From: Rhodococcus sp. 14-2470-1b
GTDB lineage: Bacteria > Actinomycetota > Actinomycetes > Mycobacteriales > Mycobacteriaceae
Direction of reading: 5' to 3'
Length of the DNA stretch: 64,000 bases
Assembly: GCF_002259415.1 (NCBI RefSeq)
Contig: NZ_NPFY01000023.1
Span: 42,401-106,400 of the forward strand
Made by a program: the position numbers and the translations under genes. The notes beneath the pieces were generated by a model. The model was not told the DNA's origin, ran no database searches, and worked only from the letters and a program-made list of their open reading frames with translations. The number at the start of each line of letters is the position of its first letter. Position 1 is the first letter of the stretch. This document shows, in pieces, positions 48,598 through 60,156 of the stretch.

Positions 48598-49877
48598 CCG
48601 AGCCGCGTTTCCACGGACCCGACTTCGCGGCGCTCGAGGCGTCCGATCCCGAGATCGCGGGGATCGTCCTGGACGAGCTGGACCGTCAGCGCGGCGGTCT
48701 GCAGCTCATCGCGAGCGAGAACCTGACGTCGCCTGCTGGTCTCGCGGCGCAGGGGAGCGTGCTGACCAACAAGTACGCCGAGGGTTACCCGGGTGCGCGG
48801 TACTACGGGGGCTGCGAGGTCGTCGATCGCGCGGAGACCATTGCGATCGAACGAGCGAAGGCGCTGTTCGGCGCGGATCACGTCAACGTGCAACCTCATT
48901 CCGGCGCTTCGGCGAACCTCGCGGTCTATGCAGCCTTTGCGCAGCCGGGCGACTCGGTTCTGGCGATGAGCCTCCCACACGGCGGACACCTCACCCACGG
49001 GGCGACGGTCAACTTCTCCGGCCGATGGTTCACCGCGGTGCCGTATCACGTGCGAAAAGACACGGAACTGATCGATTACGACGAGGTCCGTGAACTCGCG
49101 TTGGTCCACCGCCCGCGCATCATCGTCGCGGGGGCGACGGCGTACTCGCGTGAGCTCGACTTCGCGGCCTTCAGAGCCATCGCCGACGAGGTGGGCGCCA
49201 TTTTGTGGGTGGACGCGGCGCACTTCATCGGACTGGTGGCGGGCAAGGCGATTCCGTCGCCCGTTCCGTACGCCGACGTGGTGTCCGCGACCACTCACAA
49301 GGTGCTGCGAGGGCCTCGCGGAGGAATGTTGATGTGCCGCGCGGAGCATGCGCGCGCCGTCGACAAGGCTGTGTTTCCGTTCGGTCAGGGCGGGCCGATG
49401 ATGCACACGATCGCGGCCAAGGCCGTCGCGTTCGGTGAGGCGCAGACCGAGAGTTACGCGCGCTATGCAGCCCAGGTCGTCGCGAACGCCCGGACACTGT
49501 CCACCTCTCTGGTCGACGCCGGGATGCGCGCAGTGTCGGGAGGGACCGACACGCATCTGATTCTGTTCGACCTCCAGCATCTGAGAATCGACGGCCGTAC
49601 CGCGGAGGCGCGCTGTGCCGCAGCCGGGATCACGCTCAACAAGAACGCGATTCCGTTCGACCCTGCGCCGCCGGCGGTGGCGTCGGGCATCCGGGTCGGT
49701 TCCGCGGCGGTGACGACTCAGGGATTCGACGCAGAAGATATGAATGCGGTCGGATCTCTCGTGGCCCGTGCGGTCCGCGCGGAGGCAGGCACCGCGGACG
49801 GTGACCGTGAACTCGCCGCCGTCAAGGACGAGGTCACCACCCTCGTGGCACGCAAGCCTGCGTATCCCGTCATATGA
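48594..49877 (+). CDS. glyA: serine hydroxymethyltransferase
   Basis: The product has 427 residues, full length. It interconverts serine and glycine with tetrahydrofolate, supplying one-carbon units. LQLIASENLTSPAGLAAQGS, YAEGYPGARYYGGCEVVD and VVSATTHKVLRGPRGGM with PLP Lys236 are the signatures. ATGA overlaps join it to sua5 and rfe. This is probably a second copy, because glyA is not at this position in M. tuberculosis. Confidence 0.94.
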   Translation: MTEPRFHGPDFAALEASDPEIAGIVLDELDRQRGGLQLIASENLTSPAGLAAQGSVLTNKYAEGYPGARYYGGCEVVDRAETIAIERAKALFGADHVNVQPHSGASANLAVYAAFAQPGDSVLAMSLPHGGHLTHGATVNFSGRWFTAVPYHVRKDTELIDYDEVRELALVHRPRIIVAGATAYSRELDFAAFRAIADEVGAILWVDAAHFIGLVAGKAIPSPVPYADVVSATTHKVLRGPRGGMLMCRAEHARAVDKAVFPFGQGGPMMHTIAAKAVAFGEAQTESYARYAAQVVANARTLSTSLVDAGMRAVSGGTDTHLILFDLQHLRIDGRTAEARCAAAGITLNKNAIPFDPAPPAVASGIRVGSAAVTTQGFDAEDMNAVGSLVARAVRAEAGTADGDRELAAVKDEVTTLVARKPAYPVI

Positions 49878-51088
49878 CGGTCGAGGTTCTCGCACAGTCC
49901 GGCCAGGGCGCAGGCGTCCCGATTCGCGAGCTCCTGCTGGTGTTCTTCACGGCTGCCGTGGTGACGTTCCTGGCGACCGGCGGTGTGCGAGTTCTCGCCG
50001 TCAAGTTCGGCGCCGTCGCCGCTCCGCGTGACCGCGACGTGCACGTGACGCCGACGCCGCGTCTCGGCGGGACCGGAATGTTCCTCGGGATGCTGGTTGC
50101 CTTGTTGTTCGCGTCGCAGCTACCTGCTCTCGCACGTGGTTTCGACTCGGCCTACAACCAGGACGTCCGAGCTGCGGCCGTCGCCGGGTTCGTCATCGTC
50201 GCGGTAGGGATCATCGACGACCGATGGGGACTCGATGCGCTCACCAAATTCGTCGGGCAGGTGACGGCGGCAGGGGTGCTCGTCGTGATGGGCGTGAGTT
50301 GGAACATCGTCTATCTGCCCTGGGGACCGGACGGCGGTAGCACTCTCGTGCTCGATCAGCTCCAGGCCGGGCTGGTGACCGTGCTGGTGACGGTCGTGAT
50401 GGTCAATGCCATGAACTTCGTCGACGGTCTGGACGGCCTCGCGGCAGGGCTCGGTTTGATCGCGTCGCTCGCCATCTGTGTCTTCTCCGTCGGGCTGTTG
50501 CACGAGCAGGGCGGCGACACCGGTATCTACCCACCGGCGATCATCGCGGCGACCTTGGCCGGTGCATGTCTTGGTTTTCTTCCGCACAATTTTCAGCCTG
50601 CGCGAATCTTCATGGGCGACTCCGGGTCCATGATGATCGGGCTGATGCTCGCTACGGTCGCGACCAGTGCGTCGGGCAGAATCCCGCTCGTCGCGTACGG
50701 CCCGCGCGACCTCCTCGGTCTGCTGTCGCCGTTGCTCCTGGTCGGTGCGGTGATGTTCATCCCGATCCTCGATCTCCTTCTCGCGGTGATCCGACGGACG
50801 CGCGCAGGCCGGAGTCCGTTCAGCCCGGACAAGATGCATCTGCACCACCGTTTGTTGCAGATCGGGCACTCCCACCGGCGTGTGGTGTTGGTGATCTACC
50901 TCTGGGTCGGTGTGCTTGCGTTCGGCGCCGTCGGCTCGTCGTTGATCGACCGTCGAATAGTGGTGTTGCTGGTCGCTGCCGGATTGGTGTTCGCGCTGGT
51001 GGTGACGGCCGTGCCGAGCATCCGTCTCGATATGGCCAGGCAGCGCAGACGCACCAGAAAGTCTGCTGGGCGAGGCCGTCGGGCCTGA
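49874..51088 (+). CDS. wecA: decaprenyl-phosphate GlcNAc-1-phosphate transferase (WecA/Rfe)
   Basis: The product has 404 residues with about ten membrane helices. It starts the linker that joins peptidoglycan and arabinogalactan by moving GlcNAc-1-P to decaprenyl phosphate. AAPRDRDVHVTPTPRLGGTG, IDDRWGLDALTKFVGQ, NAMNFVDGLDGLAAGLGLIA (catalytic Asp pair) and FMGDSGSMMIG are conserved; the C-terminal loop has FSPDKMHLHHRLLQIGHSHR (HLHHRL). It overlaps glyA. Confidence 0.94.
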   Translation: MTVEVLAQSGQGAGVPIRELLLVFFTAAVVTFLATGGVRVLAVKFGAVAAPRDRDVHVTPTPRLGGTGMFLGMLVALLFASQLPALARGFDSAYNQDVRAAAVAGFVIVAVGIIDDRWGLDALTKFVGQVTAAGVLVVMGVSWNIVYLPWGPDGGSTLVLDQLQAGLVTVLVTVVMVNAMNFVDGLDGLAAGLGLIASLAICVFSVGLLHEQGGDTGIYPPAIIAATLAGACLGFLPHNFQPARIFMGDSGSMMIGLMLATVATSASGRIPLVAYGPRDLLGLLSPLLLVGAVMFIPILDLLLAVIRRTRAGRSPFSPDKMHLHHRLLQIGHSHRRVVLVIYLWVGVLAFGAVGSSLIDRRIVVLLVAAGLVFALVVTAVPSIRLDMARQRRRTRKSAGRGRRA

Positions 51089-51105
51089 AGTCGGACATGG
51101 CTGGG

Positions 51106-51111
51106 TAGTCT
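51106..51111 (+). promoter_or_regulatory. possible -10 of atpI, leaderless spacing
   Basis: TAGTCT, then eight bases, then GTG 51120. This is the same distance as for argS and murA. No ribosome site is present before the GTG. Confidence 0.45.
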
Positions 51112-51119
51112 GTGCGGCT

Positions 51120-51560
51120 GTGAGCTTCTCTCCTTCTCCGGTGCCCGATCAGTCCGACTCGATGCGAGCCGCGGTTCGGTACGGAATCATCGGCCTTCTT
51201 GCGCTGACGGTTCTCGGAGCCGTCGTCGCCACGTTGGCCGCCGGTCTTCCCGGTTTGTGGGGTGCGCTCATCGGTGCAGCACTCGGTGGGGGATTCATTC
51301 TCACCACGGCGCTGTCCATTGCCCTGACGTCCAAGTTTCCGCCGACCATGGCAGGCGCGGTCCTGCTCGGTGGCTGGATCGTGAAGATGCTGATTGCCGT
51401 TGTCGTGCTCGCGGTCCTGAAGGACATGGACTTCTACAACAGAAAAGCTCTTGCCGGGGTGGTGATCGCCGCACTGGTTCTGGTTCTCGGCGCGGAGGTA
51501 TACGGTGTCGTCCGTACGAAGGCCCCCTACGTCGACGATCCTGAATCCGACAAGGCGTAG
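51120..51560 (+). CDS. AtpI-like membrane protein
   Basis: The product has 146 residues from GTG 51120 with four predicted membrane helices (YGIIGLLALTVLGAVVATLA; LWGALIGAALGGGFILTTAL; AGAVLLGGWIVKMLIAVVVL; AGVVIAALVLVLGAEVYGVV). Its size, topology and place before atpB match Rv1303-type AtpI, which helps assembly of the c-ring or supplies Mg2+; sequence is poorly conserved, so the role is inferred from position. Confidence 0.75.
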   Translation: MSFSPSPVPDQSDSMRAAVRYGIIGLLALTVLGAVVATLAAGLPGLWGALIGAALGGGFILTTALSIALTSKFPPTMAGAVLLGGWIVKMLIAVVVLAVLKDMDFYNRKALAGVVIAALVLVLGAEVYGVVRTKAPYVDDPESDKA

Positions 51561-51869
51561 TACGACAACCAGTCGTAATCGGTCAAGAAGTAGCCCCACC
51601 TACACAACGTCGTAGTTGTGTTGATAAAGTTCCGACCAAGTAAGGGTAGGACTGCCGCTAATAGGACAAAAGGCGTGCAGAACAGCCCTTGCAGGTAACC
51701 GAAGCTGCGTGAAATTGCTTACAGACGCGGCCGCAAAGTTACCGAGTCGACGTGAGTCGCCGACACCCGACAGACGCTGGCCTTTCAAGACCAGGCCTCA
51801 GCTGCTGACGACCTCGAGCCGATCTCGTCGACTTGATAGATCGTCAATGTCCGATCGAACCGCAGTCCT
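51561..51869 (+). promoter_or_regulatory. control region before the ATP synthase genes
   Basis: A 309-bp spacer with two short hairpins: TACGAC-AACCA-GTCGTA (51561-51577) and ACACAAC-GTCGTA-GTTGTGT (51602-51621). TAGGAC occurs at 51647 and 51662 as possible -10 elements, but no matched -35 is convincing. No small gene is seen. Confidence 0.4.
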
Positions 51870-52694
51870 TTGGCGTCTGCGGCCCGAACACGGGAGAGAC
51901 CGCTGAGCGTCACCAACCTGGCTGCGGAGTTCCACCCGCCGTCACTATCCGACTTCTTTCCTCCCGCTGTGCTGTTCGAGGGCACACCCTTCGAACTCGA
52001 CCGGCTGATGCTGATCCGCATCCTGATGACCCTCGTGTTGGTCGTGCTGTTCGCAGTGGCCATGCGCAGCCCGAAGGTCGTTCCGCGTGGTCTGCAGAAC
52101 TGCATCGAGTACATGCTGGATTTCGTCAAGGTGCAGATCGCCGACGAGATTCTCGGCAAGGAGCAGGGCAGGCGGTTCCTGCCGATCATCATGACGATTT
52201 TCTTCGCCGTGCTGTTCATGAACCTGTCGGGCATCATCCCGTTCCTGAACATCTCGCCGAACGCTCGAATCGGTATGCCGATCGTGCTCGCACTGATCGC
52301 CTACGTGACGTTCAACTACGTGGGAATCAAGAAGTACGGATTCTTCAAGTACGTCAAGAGCAGCGTCGTGGTTCCGGACGTCCCGCCCGCGCTGCACATC
52401 ATTCTGATTCCGATCGAGTTCATCTCGACGTTCATCCTCCGTCCGTTCACGCTCACCGTTCGTCTCATGGCGAACATGCTGGCCGGCCACCTCATGCTCG
52501 TGCTGTTCTTCAGCGCGACTCAGTTCTTCTTCTTCCAGGCCGCGGCGGGAATGAAGATTTTCGGCGTGTTCTCCCTTGCAGCGGGCTTCGGCTTCACGCT
52601 GTTCGAGATGCTCGTCATCGGTCTGCAGGCGTACGTGTTCGCACTGCTGACTGCGGTGTACATCGATCTCGCCCTGCATGCAGACTCGCACTGA
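51870..52694 (+). CDS. atpB: ATP synthase Fo subunit a
   Basis: The product has up to 274 residues. The only ordinary start codon is TTG 51870 (MASAARTRERPLSVTNLAAE). A CTG at 51903, preceded by GGGAGAG at proper spacing, would give MSVTNLAAEFHPPSL and may be the real start. The protein has five membrane helices; LRPFTLTVRLMANMLAGHLM holds the essential Arg that faces the c-ring Glu. It forms the proton half-channels. Confidence 0.95.
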   Translation: MASAARTRERPLSVTNLAAEFHPPSLSDFFPPAVLFEGTPFELDRLMLIRILMTLVLVVLFAVAMRSPKVVPRGLQNCIEYMLDFVKVQIADEILGKEQGRRFLPIIMTIFFAVLFMNLSGIIPFLNISPNARIGMPIVLALIAYVTFNYVGIKKYGFFKYVKSSVVVPDVPPALHIILIPIEFISTFILRPFTLTVRLMANMLAGHLMLVLFFSATQFFFFQAAAGMKIFGVFSLAAGFGFTLFEMLVIGLQAYVFALLTAVYIDLALHADSH

Positions 52695-53039
<345 letters not shown>

Positions 53040-53045
53040 TCCACT

Positions 53046-53609
53046 ATGGCAACCAACATCGCGATCTTGGCCGCGGAGGAAGGCGAGGACATCAATCCTC
53101 TCCTCCCCGCGACATACGACATCGTTTGGTCTGCGGTCTGCATCGCTGTCATCGGCTTCGTCTTCTGGAAGTACATCCTCCCGAAGTTCCAGGAAGTGTT
53201 GGCGCAGCGTAGCGATCTGATCGAAGGCGGCATCAAGAAGGCCGAAGAGGCTCAGGCAGAAGCGAAGGCTGCTCTCGAGCAGTACCAGAAGCAGCTCGCC
53301 GACGCCCGCGCCGAGGCTGCGCAGATCCGTGAGGAAGCGCGCACCCAAGGCCAGGCCATCCTCGCCGAAATGAAGACGAAGGCACAGGAAGAAAGCGACC
53401 GGATCGTGGCTGCAGGCCACAACCAGCTCGCTGCGCAGCGCCAGCAGATCGTCACGGAACTCCGTAGCGACCTGGGACGCACTGCAGTCGAACTCGCGGA
53501 GAAGGTCATCGGAGAGCAGCTGTCCGACGAGGCCAAGCGCGCTGGTTCGATCGACCGCTTCCTGAGCGAACTCGACTCCGTCACCGCTGACTCTGCAGCG
53601 GGAAAGTGA
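53046..53609 (+). CDS. atpF: ATP synthase Fo subunit b
   Basis: The product has 187 residues: one membrane helix ([20 protein letters not shown]) then a long coiled coil ([20 protein letters not shown] ...) forming the peripheral stalk. It lies six bases after atpE. Confidence 0.95.
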   Translation: MATNIAILAAEEGEDINPLLPATYDIVWSAVCIAVIGFVFWKYILPKFQEVLAQRSDLIEGGIKKAEEAQAEAKAALEQYQKQLADARAEAAQIREEARTQGQAILAEMKTKAQEESDRIVAAGHNQLAAQRQQIVTELRSDLGRTAVELAEKVIGEQLSDEAKRAGSIDRFLSELDSVTADSAAGK

Positions 53610-53616
53610 GATAACC

Positions 53617-54438
53617 ATGTACGCAACTTCTCGCGAGGCTCTCGCTCGCACGCGTTCGGTTGCGAACGAAGCACTGGGACAGGCGGGGGACGCGACAGCG
53701 GTCGCCGCTCAGACCGGTGCAGAGCTCTTCGCAGTCGTGGAGGCCCTCGACGGCCAGCGCACGTTGCGTACTGCGCTGGCCGACGCTTCGGTCTCTGCCG
53801 AACGTCGCAGCGCGCTCGCGGAGGAAGTGTTCGCCGGTCAGGTCTCCGCCACCACGGCGAAGATCCTGAAGTCCGCCGTCGCGGACAACTGGTCCAAGGC
53901 GTCGGACCTGCTGAACTCTCTGGTCGAACTGGGTCGGGAAGCACTGCTTCGCGCCGCGGCCGATCAGGATCAGCTCGACACGGTCGAGGACGAATTGTTC
54001 CGCCTCGGTCGCATCGTCGCCGCGAACCCTCAGCTGGAACAGGCATTGTCGGATCTCGGCAAGCCGGTTCAGGCGAAGCGTGAGCTGCTCGGCCGGTTGC
54101 TGTACGGCAAGGTCACCGCGGTGACCGAAGCCCTGGCAATCCAGACGGTCAGCCGCCTGCGCAAGACGGCACCTGCGGACGCACTCGATGCGCTTGCAGG
54201 CCTGGCGGCACAGGTTCGCGATCGGGCTGTCGCACACGTGCGGAGTGCTGCTCCGCTCAGCGCCAGCCAGCTCGAGAAGCTGACCGCGACACTCACACGC
54301 ACCTACGGCAAGCCGGTCACCGTGCATGTCGAGGTCGATGCCGAACTGCTCAGCGGACTGGTGGTCCGGGTCGGCGACGAGGTCATCGACGGCAGCGGGG
54401 CGGGTCGTCTCGCCGCACTACGAAAGACCCTCAAGTAG
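53617..54438 (+). CDS. atpH: ATP synthase subunit delta, actinobacterial long form
   Basis: The product has 273 residues, ~95 longer than E. coli delta. The second half is the normal OSCP/delta domain, ending [20 protein letters not shown] and [14 protein letters not shown]. The first ~118 residues look like a second OSCP N-terminal helical domain (compare [20 protein letters not shown] with [20 protein letters not shown]). In mycobacteria delta is fused to a b-type segment; here it is separate from b. It fastens the stator to F1. Confidence 0.93.
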   Translation: MYATSREALARTRSVANEALGQAGDATAVAAQTGAELFAVVEALDGQRTLRTALADASVSAERRSALAEEVFAGQVSATTAKILKSAVADNWSKASDLLNSLVELGREALLRAAADQDQLDTVEDELFRLGRIVAANPQLEQALSDLGKPVQAKRELLGRLLYGKVTAVTEALAIQTVSRLRKTAPADALDALAGLAAQVRDRAVAHVRSAAPLSASQLEKLTATLTRTYGKPVTVHVEVDAELLSGLVVRVGDEVIDGSGAGRLAALRKTLK

Positions 54439-54455
54439 TCCGCGAGCGGACACCA

Positions 54456-54489
54456 CTTCTTACGAAGAAGCGTTTCGAACCTTCGAAAC
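54456..54489 (+). other. two adjacent palindromes between atpH and atpA
   Basis: CTTCTT-ACG-AAGAAG at 54456-54470 and GTTTCGAA-CC-TTCGAAAC at 54472-54489, a perfect 8-bp stem. They lie in a 91-bp spacer inside the operon, the longest between F1 genes. They could be RNA processing or protection signals, or a protein-binding site. Confidence 0.5.
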
Positions 54490-54529
54490 CCTTCACACCG
54501 CGAACATTGAAGGAAGAGCAGGAAAAAAT

Positions 54530-56173
54530 ATGGCGGAGCTGACGATCTCCTCCGACGAGATCCGTAGCGCGATCGAGAACTTCACCGCGAGCTACTCACC
54601 GGAGTCCTCTCGCGAGGAGGTCGGCACGGTTACCGACACGAGCGACGGTATCGCTCACGTGTCCGGACTGCCGTCGGCGATGTCCAACGAGCTGCTGGAA
54701 TTCCCCGGTGGCGTTCTCGGTGTGGCGCTCAACCTGGATGCCACCGAAATCGGTGCCGTCATCCTCGGTGACTACGAGCACATCGAAGAAGGCCAGGAAG
54801 TCAAGCGCACCGGCGACGTTCTGTCCGTGCCGGTCGGCGACGGCTATCTCGGCCGCGTCGTCAACCCCCTCGGCCAGCCGATCGACGGCCTCGGTGACAT
54901 CGAGTCCAGCGAGAACCGCGCCCTCGAACTGCAGGCTGCGTCCGTGCTCGAGCGTCAGCCGGTGGAAGAGCCGCTGCAGACCGGCATCAAGGCCATCGAC
55001 GCCATGACGCCGATCGGTCGCGGACAGCGCCAGCTCGTCATCGGTGACCGCAAGACGGGCAAGACGGCCGTCTGCATCGACGCCATCCTCAACCAGAAGG
55101 CCAACTGGGAGTCCGGGGACGAGAAGAAGCAGGTTCGCTGCATCTACGTCGCCATCGGTCAGAAGGGCTCCACGATCGCAGGCGTCAAGGCTGCGCTCGA
55201 AGAGCAGGGTGCACTCGAGTACACGACCATCGTCGCGGCTCCCGCATCCGATTCGGCCGGCTTCAAGTGGCTCGCTCCGTACACCGGTTCGGCCATCGGC
55301 CAGCACTGGATGTACCAGGGCAAGCACGTCCTCATCGTGTTCGACGACCTGACCAAGCAGGCCGAGGCGTACCGCGCCATCTCGCTTCTGCTGCGTCGTC
55401 CGCCGGGCCGCGAGGCATACCCCGGTGACGTCTTCTACTTGCACTCGCGTCTGCTCGAGCGTTCGGCAAAGCTGTCCGACGAGCTCGGCGGTGGATCGTT
55501 GACGGCGCTGCCGATCATCGAGACCAAGGCCAACGACGTCTCGGCGTACATCCCGACCAACGTCATCTCGATCACCGACGGACAGGTCTTCCTCGAGTCG
55601 GACCTCTTCAACAAGGGTGTTCGTCCCGCGATCAACGTCGGTATCTCGGTGTCCCGAGTCGGTGGTGCTGCGCAGACCAAGGGCATGAAGAAGGTCTCCG
55701 GTTCGCTTCGCCTCGAGCTCGCTCAGTTCCGTGAGCTGGAAGCATTCTCGGCGTTCGCGTCGGACCTGGATGCTGCATCGAAGGCTCAGCTGGACCGCGG
55801 TGCTCGCCTCGTCGAGCTCCTCAAGCAGGACCAGTACGCACCGGTTGCCGTCGAGGATCAGATCGTCTCGATCTGGCTCGCCGGTCAGGGCACGTACGAC
55901 TCCGTTCCCGTCGGCGACGTCCGTCGCTTCGAGAGCGAGCTGCTCGAGGACCTGCACCGCAACGCGAGCGGCGTCTACGACAGCATCGCCGGTGGCAAGG
56001 CTCTCGACGACGACGCTCAGAAGTCGCTGCTCGAGGCAACCGAGAAGTTCAAGGCAGGGTTCCTCGACTCCGAGGGCAACCGCGTCGTCAACGAGGCAGA
56101 GGCGGACACGCTGAACCCCGACGAGGTCAGCCAGGAGCAGGTCAACGTCACTCGCAAGACAGTCAGTAAGTAG
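54530..56173 (+). CDS. atpA: ATP synthase F1 subunit alpha
   Basis: The product has 547 residues from ATG 54530 ([10 protein letters not shown]). It forms the non-catalytic nucleotide sites of F1. P-loop GDRKTGKT at 172-179; [20 protein letters not shown] and [20 protein letters not shown] are signature blocks. AGGAAGAGCAGGAAAAA precedes the ATG. A frame upstream belongs to atpH in another phase. Confidence 0.98.
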   Translation: MAELTISSDEIRSAIENFTASYSPESSREEVGTVTDTSDGIAHVSGLPSAMSNELLEFPGGVLGVALNLDATEIGAVILGDYEHIEEGQEVKRTGDVLSVPVGDGYLGRVVNPLGQPIDGLGDIESSENRALELQAASVLERQPVEEPLQTGIKAIDAMTPIGRGQRQLVIGDRKTGKTAVCIDAILNQKANWESGDEKKQVRCIYVAIGQKGSTIAGVKAALEEQGALEYTTIVAAPASDSAGFKWLAPYTGSAIGQHWMYQGKHVLIVFDDLTKQAEAYRAISLLLRRPPGREAYPGDVFYLHSRLLERSAKLSDELGGGSLTALPIIETKANDVSAYIPTNVISITDGQVFLESDLFNKGVRPAINVGISVSRVGGAAQTKGMKKVSGSLRLELAQFRELEAFSAFASDLDAASKAQLDRGARLVELLKQDQYAPVAVEDQIVSIWLAGQGTYDSVPVGDVRRFESELLEDLHRNASGVYDSIAGGKALDDDAQKSLLEATEKFKAGFLDSEGNRVVNEAEADTLNPDEVSQEQVNVTRKTVSK

Positions 56174-56228
56174 GTCTTACGAGATGCCAAGTGTCTTTAC
56201 GAGCAGAGAAGGGAGCGTGAACAGCTAG

Positions 56229-57203
56229 ATGGCAAGCATTCTCGAGCTACGTTCCCGGATCAAGTCGGTCAACTCGACGAAGAAGATCACCAAAGCTCAA
56301 GAGCTGATCGCCACGTCGCGAATCACCAAGGCGCAGGCACGCGTTGCGGCTTCGAAGCCGTACGCAGAGGAGATCACCAAGGTCCTCTCCGCGCTGGCCA
56401 GTGCGTCGGGTTCGCTCGACCACCCGTTGCTGAACGAGCGCGAAGAGCCCAAGCGTGCAGCAGTTCTGGTCGTCACCAGTGACCGCGGCATGTGCGGTGG
56501 CTACAACTCCAACGTCCTCAAAGAAGCGGAGGAGCTGTTCCAGCTTCTGCGCAAGGAGGGCAAGGATCCGGTCATCTACGTGCTCGGCGCAAAGGGCCTC
56601 GGCTACTACACCTTCCGTCAGCGCGACGTGAAGGGTGCGTGGACGGGCTTCTCGCAGGAGCCCGGCTACGCGGACGCAGCAAAGGCGAGCAAGCACCTGG
56701 TCGAGCTGTTCATGGCGGGTTCGGGCTCCGAGGTCGAGGCTCCCAACGGTGAAGGCACCGTGGAGGGCGTCGACGAGCTGCACATCGTCTACACGCGGTT
56801 CGTGTCGATGCTGACGCAGAAGCCCGAGGTCCGGCGTATGGCTCCGCTCGAGGTGTCGTACACGGACGAGGAAATCGAGCTGGGCGCGGATGCTTTGACC
56901 GATTCCCCGTCGGCGTCCGAGGTTCAGGCTCAGTACGATTTCGAGCCCGAAGCCGGAACTCTCCTGTCGGCTCTGCTGCCGAAGTACATCAGCACGAGGG
57001 TCTACTCCTCGCTGCTCGATGCGGCTGCATCCGAGTCGGCCGCGCGCCGTACTGCCATGAAGGCGGCCACGGACAACGCGAACGAATTGGTCGAGACCCT
57101 GAGCCGTCAGGCAAACCAGGCTCGGCAAGCCCAGATCACCCAGGAAATCAGCGAAATCGTTGGTGGCGCAAACGCGTTGGCTGACAGCGCAGGAAGTGAC
57201 TAA
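56229..57203 (+). CDS. atpG: ATP synthase F1 subunit gamma
   Basis: The product has 324 residues. The rotating central shaft: N-terminal helix [20 protein letters not shown], Rossmann middle [19 protein letters not shown]-terminal helix [21 protein letters not shown] 20-30-residue extra loop is present around 165-180 ([20 protein letters not shown]), a region that is extended in mycobacterial gamma. Confidence 0.97.
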   Translation: MASILELRSRIKSVNSTKKITKAQELIATSRITKAQARVAASKPYAEEITKVLSALASASGSLDHPLLNEREEPKRAAVLVVTSDRGMCGGYNSNVLKEAEELFQLLRKEGKDPVIYVLGAKGLGYYTFRQRDVKGAWTGFSQEPGYADAAKASKHLVELFMAGSGSEVEAPNGEGTVEGVDELHIVYTRFVSMLTQKPEVRRMAPLEVSYTDEEIELGADALTDSPSASEVQAQYDFEPEAGTLLSALLPKYISTRVYSSLLDAAASESAARRTAMKAATDNANELVETLSRQANQARQAQITQEISEIVGGANALADSAGSD

Positions 57204-58655
<1,452 letters not shown>

Positions 58656-58661
58656 CCCGAC

Positions 58662-59045
58662 GTGACTTCTGCGGAAAGCTCCGGCATGGAGGTCGCTCTC
58701 GTCGCGGTCGAGCGCGAGCTGTGGTCCGGCAACGCGACCCTGGTCAGTGCTCAGACGACCGAGGGCGAGATCGGCATCATGGCCGGCCACGAGCCAGTGC
58801 TCGGCCAGCTCGTCGAGGCAGGCACGGTGTCCATCACGACGACCGACGGCGAGAAGATCGTTGCTGCGGTTCACGGTGGGTTCCTGTCCGTGACGGGTAA
58901 GACCGTGACGGTCCTGGCGGAGTCCGCGGACTTCGCTCAGGACATCGACGTCGACGCTGCCCGTTCGGTCCTCGACGCCGGCGGCGACGACAAGGAAGCC
59001 CTCGCTGTGGCGAAGGGCCGAATTCGCGCCGTCGAGCGGGCCTAG
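58662..59045 (+). CDS. atpC: ATP synthase F1 subunit epsilon
   Basis: The product has 127 residues from GTG 58662. The beta-sandwich domain is clear ([39 protein letters not shown]); the C-terminal helical part is short, as in mycobacterial epsilon. It connects gamma to the c-ring and can restrain ATP hydrolysis. Confidence 0.96.
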   Translation: MTSAESSGMEVALVAVERELWSGNATLVSAQTTEGEIGIMAGHEPVLGQLVEAGTVSITTTDGEKIVAAVHGGFLSVTGKTVTVLAESADFAQDIDVDAARSVLDAGGDDKEALAVAKGRIRAVERA

Positions 59046-59074
59046 GTTACACGAGAAAGCCGCGACGAGGTTCT

Positions 59075-59515
59075 GTGATGCACATGGGAGTGATCGTTCT
59101 GATCATTCTGGTTGTGCTGCTCGCAGGCCTCGTCGCGGCTTTTCTGTATCGCCTCACCATTCTTCGTCGCGGTGGGACGGCCGCCATTCTGCGCACGACG
59201 CCCGCCGCGGGTGGAAGTGGTTGGCGGCACGGTGTCATCCGGTACGGGGACAACACCCTGGTGTTCTTCAAGCTGTCGAGCCTGCGGCCCGGCCCGGACC
59301 ACCGGATGAGCCGTCAAGGCATCGAGGTCGGAGAGCGTCGCACGCCACGCAACGACGAATTCGACATCATGTCCGACGAGATCGCGATTCTCGAGCTGAC
59401 CGATCAGGGCCAGTGTTACGAAATCGCTCTCGACCGGGGTGCACTCACAGCTTTCATGTCGTGGCTGGAATCGAGGCCGTCCGGCCGCTCTCGGCGAGGT
59501 CGGCCCGCCGCCTGA
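59075..59515 (+). CDS. DUF2550 membrane protein
   Basis: The product has 146 residues from GTG 59075 (ATG 59078 also possible). One N-terminal membrane helix (GVIVLIILVVLLAGLVAAFL) and a cytosolic PH-like domain with WRHGVIRYGDNTLVFFKLSS and SDEIAILELTDQGQCYEIAL. It is the counterpart of Rv1312, always found after atpC. Role unknown. Confidence 0.88.
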   Translation: MMHMGVIVLIILVVLLAGLVAAFLYRLTILRRGGTAAILRTTPAAGGSGWRHGVIRYGDNTLVFFKLSSLRPGPDHRMSRQGIEVGERRTPRNDEFDIMSDEIAILELTDQGQCYEIALDRGALTAFMSWLESRPSGRSRRGRPAA

Positions 59516-59516
59516 T

Positions 59517-60101
59517 CTACGTGTCGGTGGAGCGAGATGCTCCCGGCACCCATTTCACGTCACCCTCGGGGTTCGCGTATCTGCTCAGGATGAACAGCAG
59601 ATCGGAGAGCCTGTTCAGGTATTTCGCTGGTAGGACGCTCGTGTTCTCGGGGTTGGCGTCCACCGCTGCCCATGCCGAGCGTTCTGCTCGGCGCGCCACT
59701 GTGCGGGATGTGTGCAGCAGCGCCGCGAGGGGAGTACCTCCGGGAAGGATGAACGAGTCGAGCGCCTGCAGGCCCTCGTTGAACTCGTCGCACCATCCTT
59801 CGAGGCGGTCGACGTAGGACTGGTCGATGCGTAGGGGTGGATACTCGGGGTCCGCGACGACGGGTGTCGAGAGATCGGCCCCGGCGTCGAACAGATCGCT
59901 TTGAATCGTTCGAATGACCGAGACGACCTTCTCCGACGGATTGCCCAGTGCCAGAACGACTCCGAGGCTCGCGTTGGTCTCGTCGCAGTCCGCGTACGCA
60001 ACGAGCCGCGGATCGTTCTTTCCGACTCGCGAGAAGTCGCTGAGACCGGTGGTTCCGTCGTCACCGGTGCGGGTGTAGATGCGAGTCAGGTGCACAGCCA
60101 T
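59517..60101 (-). CDS. PduO-type cob(I)alamin adenosyltransferase
   Basis: The product has 194 residues from ATG 60101; the frame stays open to 60953 only as antisense to mur[21 protein letters not shown] is the ATP-binding signature, DECNASL-type block reads [14 protein letters not shown], and [20 protein letters not shown] (R-x-x-x-R-R-A-E) is the catalytic helix. It makes adenosylcobalamin, needed for methylmalonyl-CoA mutase downstream of propionyl-CoA, which the mms operon yields. Confidence 0.94.
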   Translation of the reverse strand: MAVHLTRIYTRTGDDGTTGLSDFSRVGKNDPRLVAYADCDETNASLGVVLALGNPSEKVVSVIRTIQSDLFDAGADLSTPVVADPEYPPLRIDQSYVDRLEGWCDEFNEGLQALDSFILPGGTPLAALLHTSRTVARRAERSAWAAVDANPENTSVLPAKYLNRLSDLLFILSRYANPEGDVKWVPGASRSTDT

Positions 60102-60142
60102 GGCGCTACGGTACCGCCCGGATGGGGCGACCGAACCCTGGC

Positions 60143-60148
60143 TACGCT
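60143..60148 (+). promoter_or_regulatory. murA -10 element, probable leaderless transcript
   Basis: TACGCT is followed by eight bases and GTG 60157, as with argS and atpI. No ribosome site is visible. Confidence 0.5.
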
Positions 60149-60156
60149 GTCGAACT

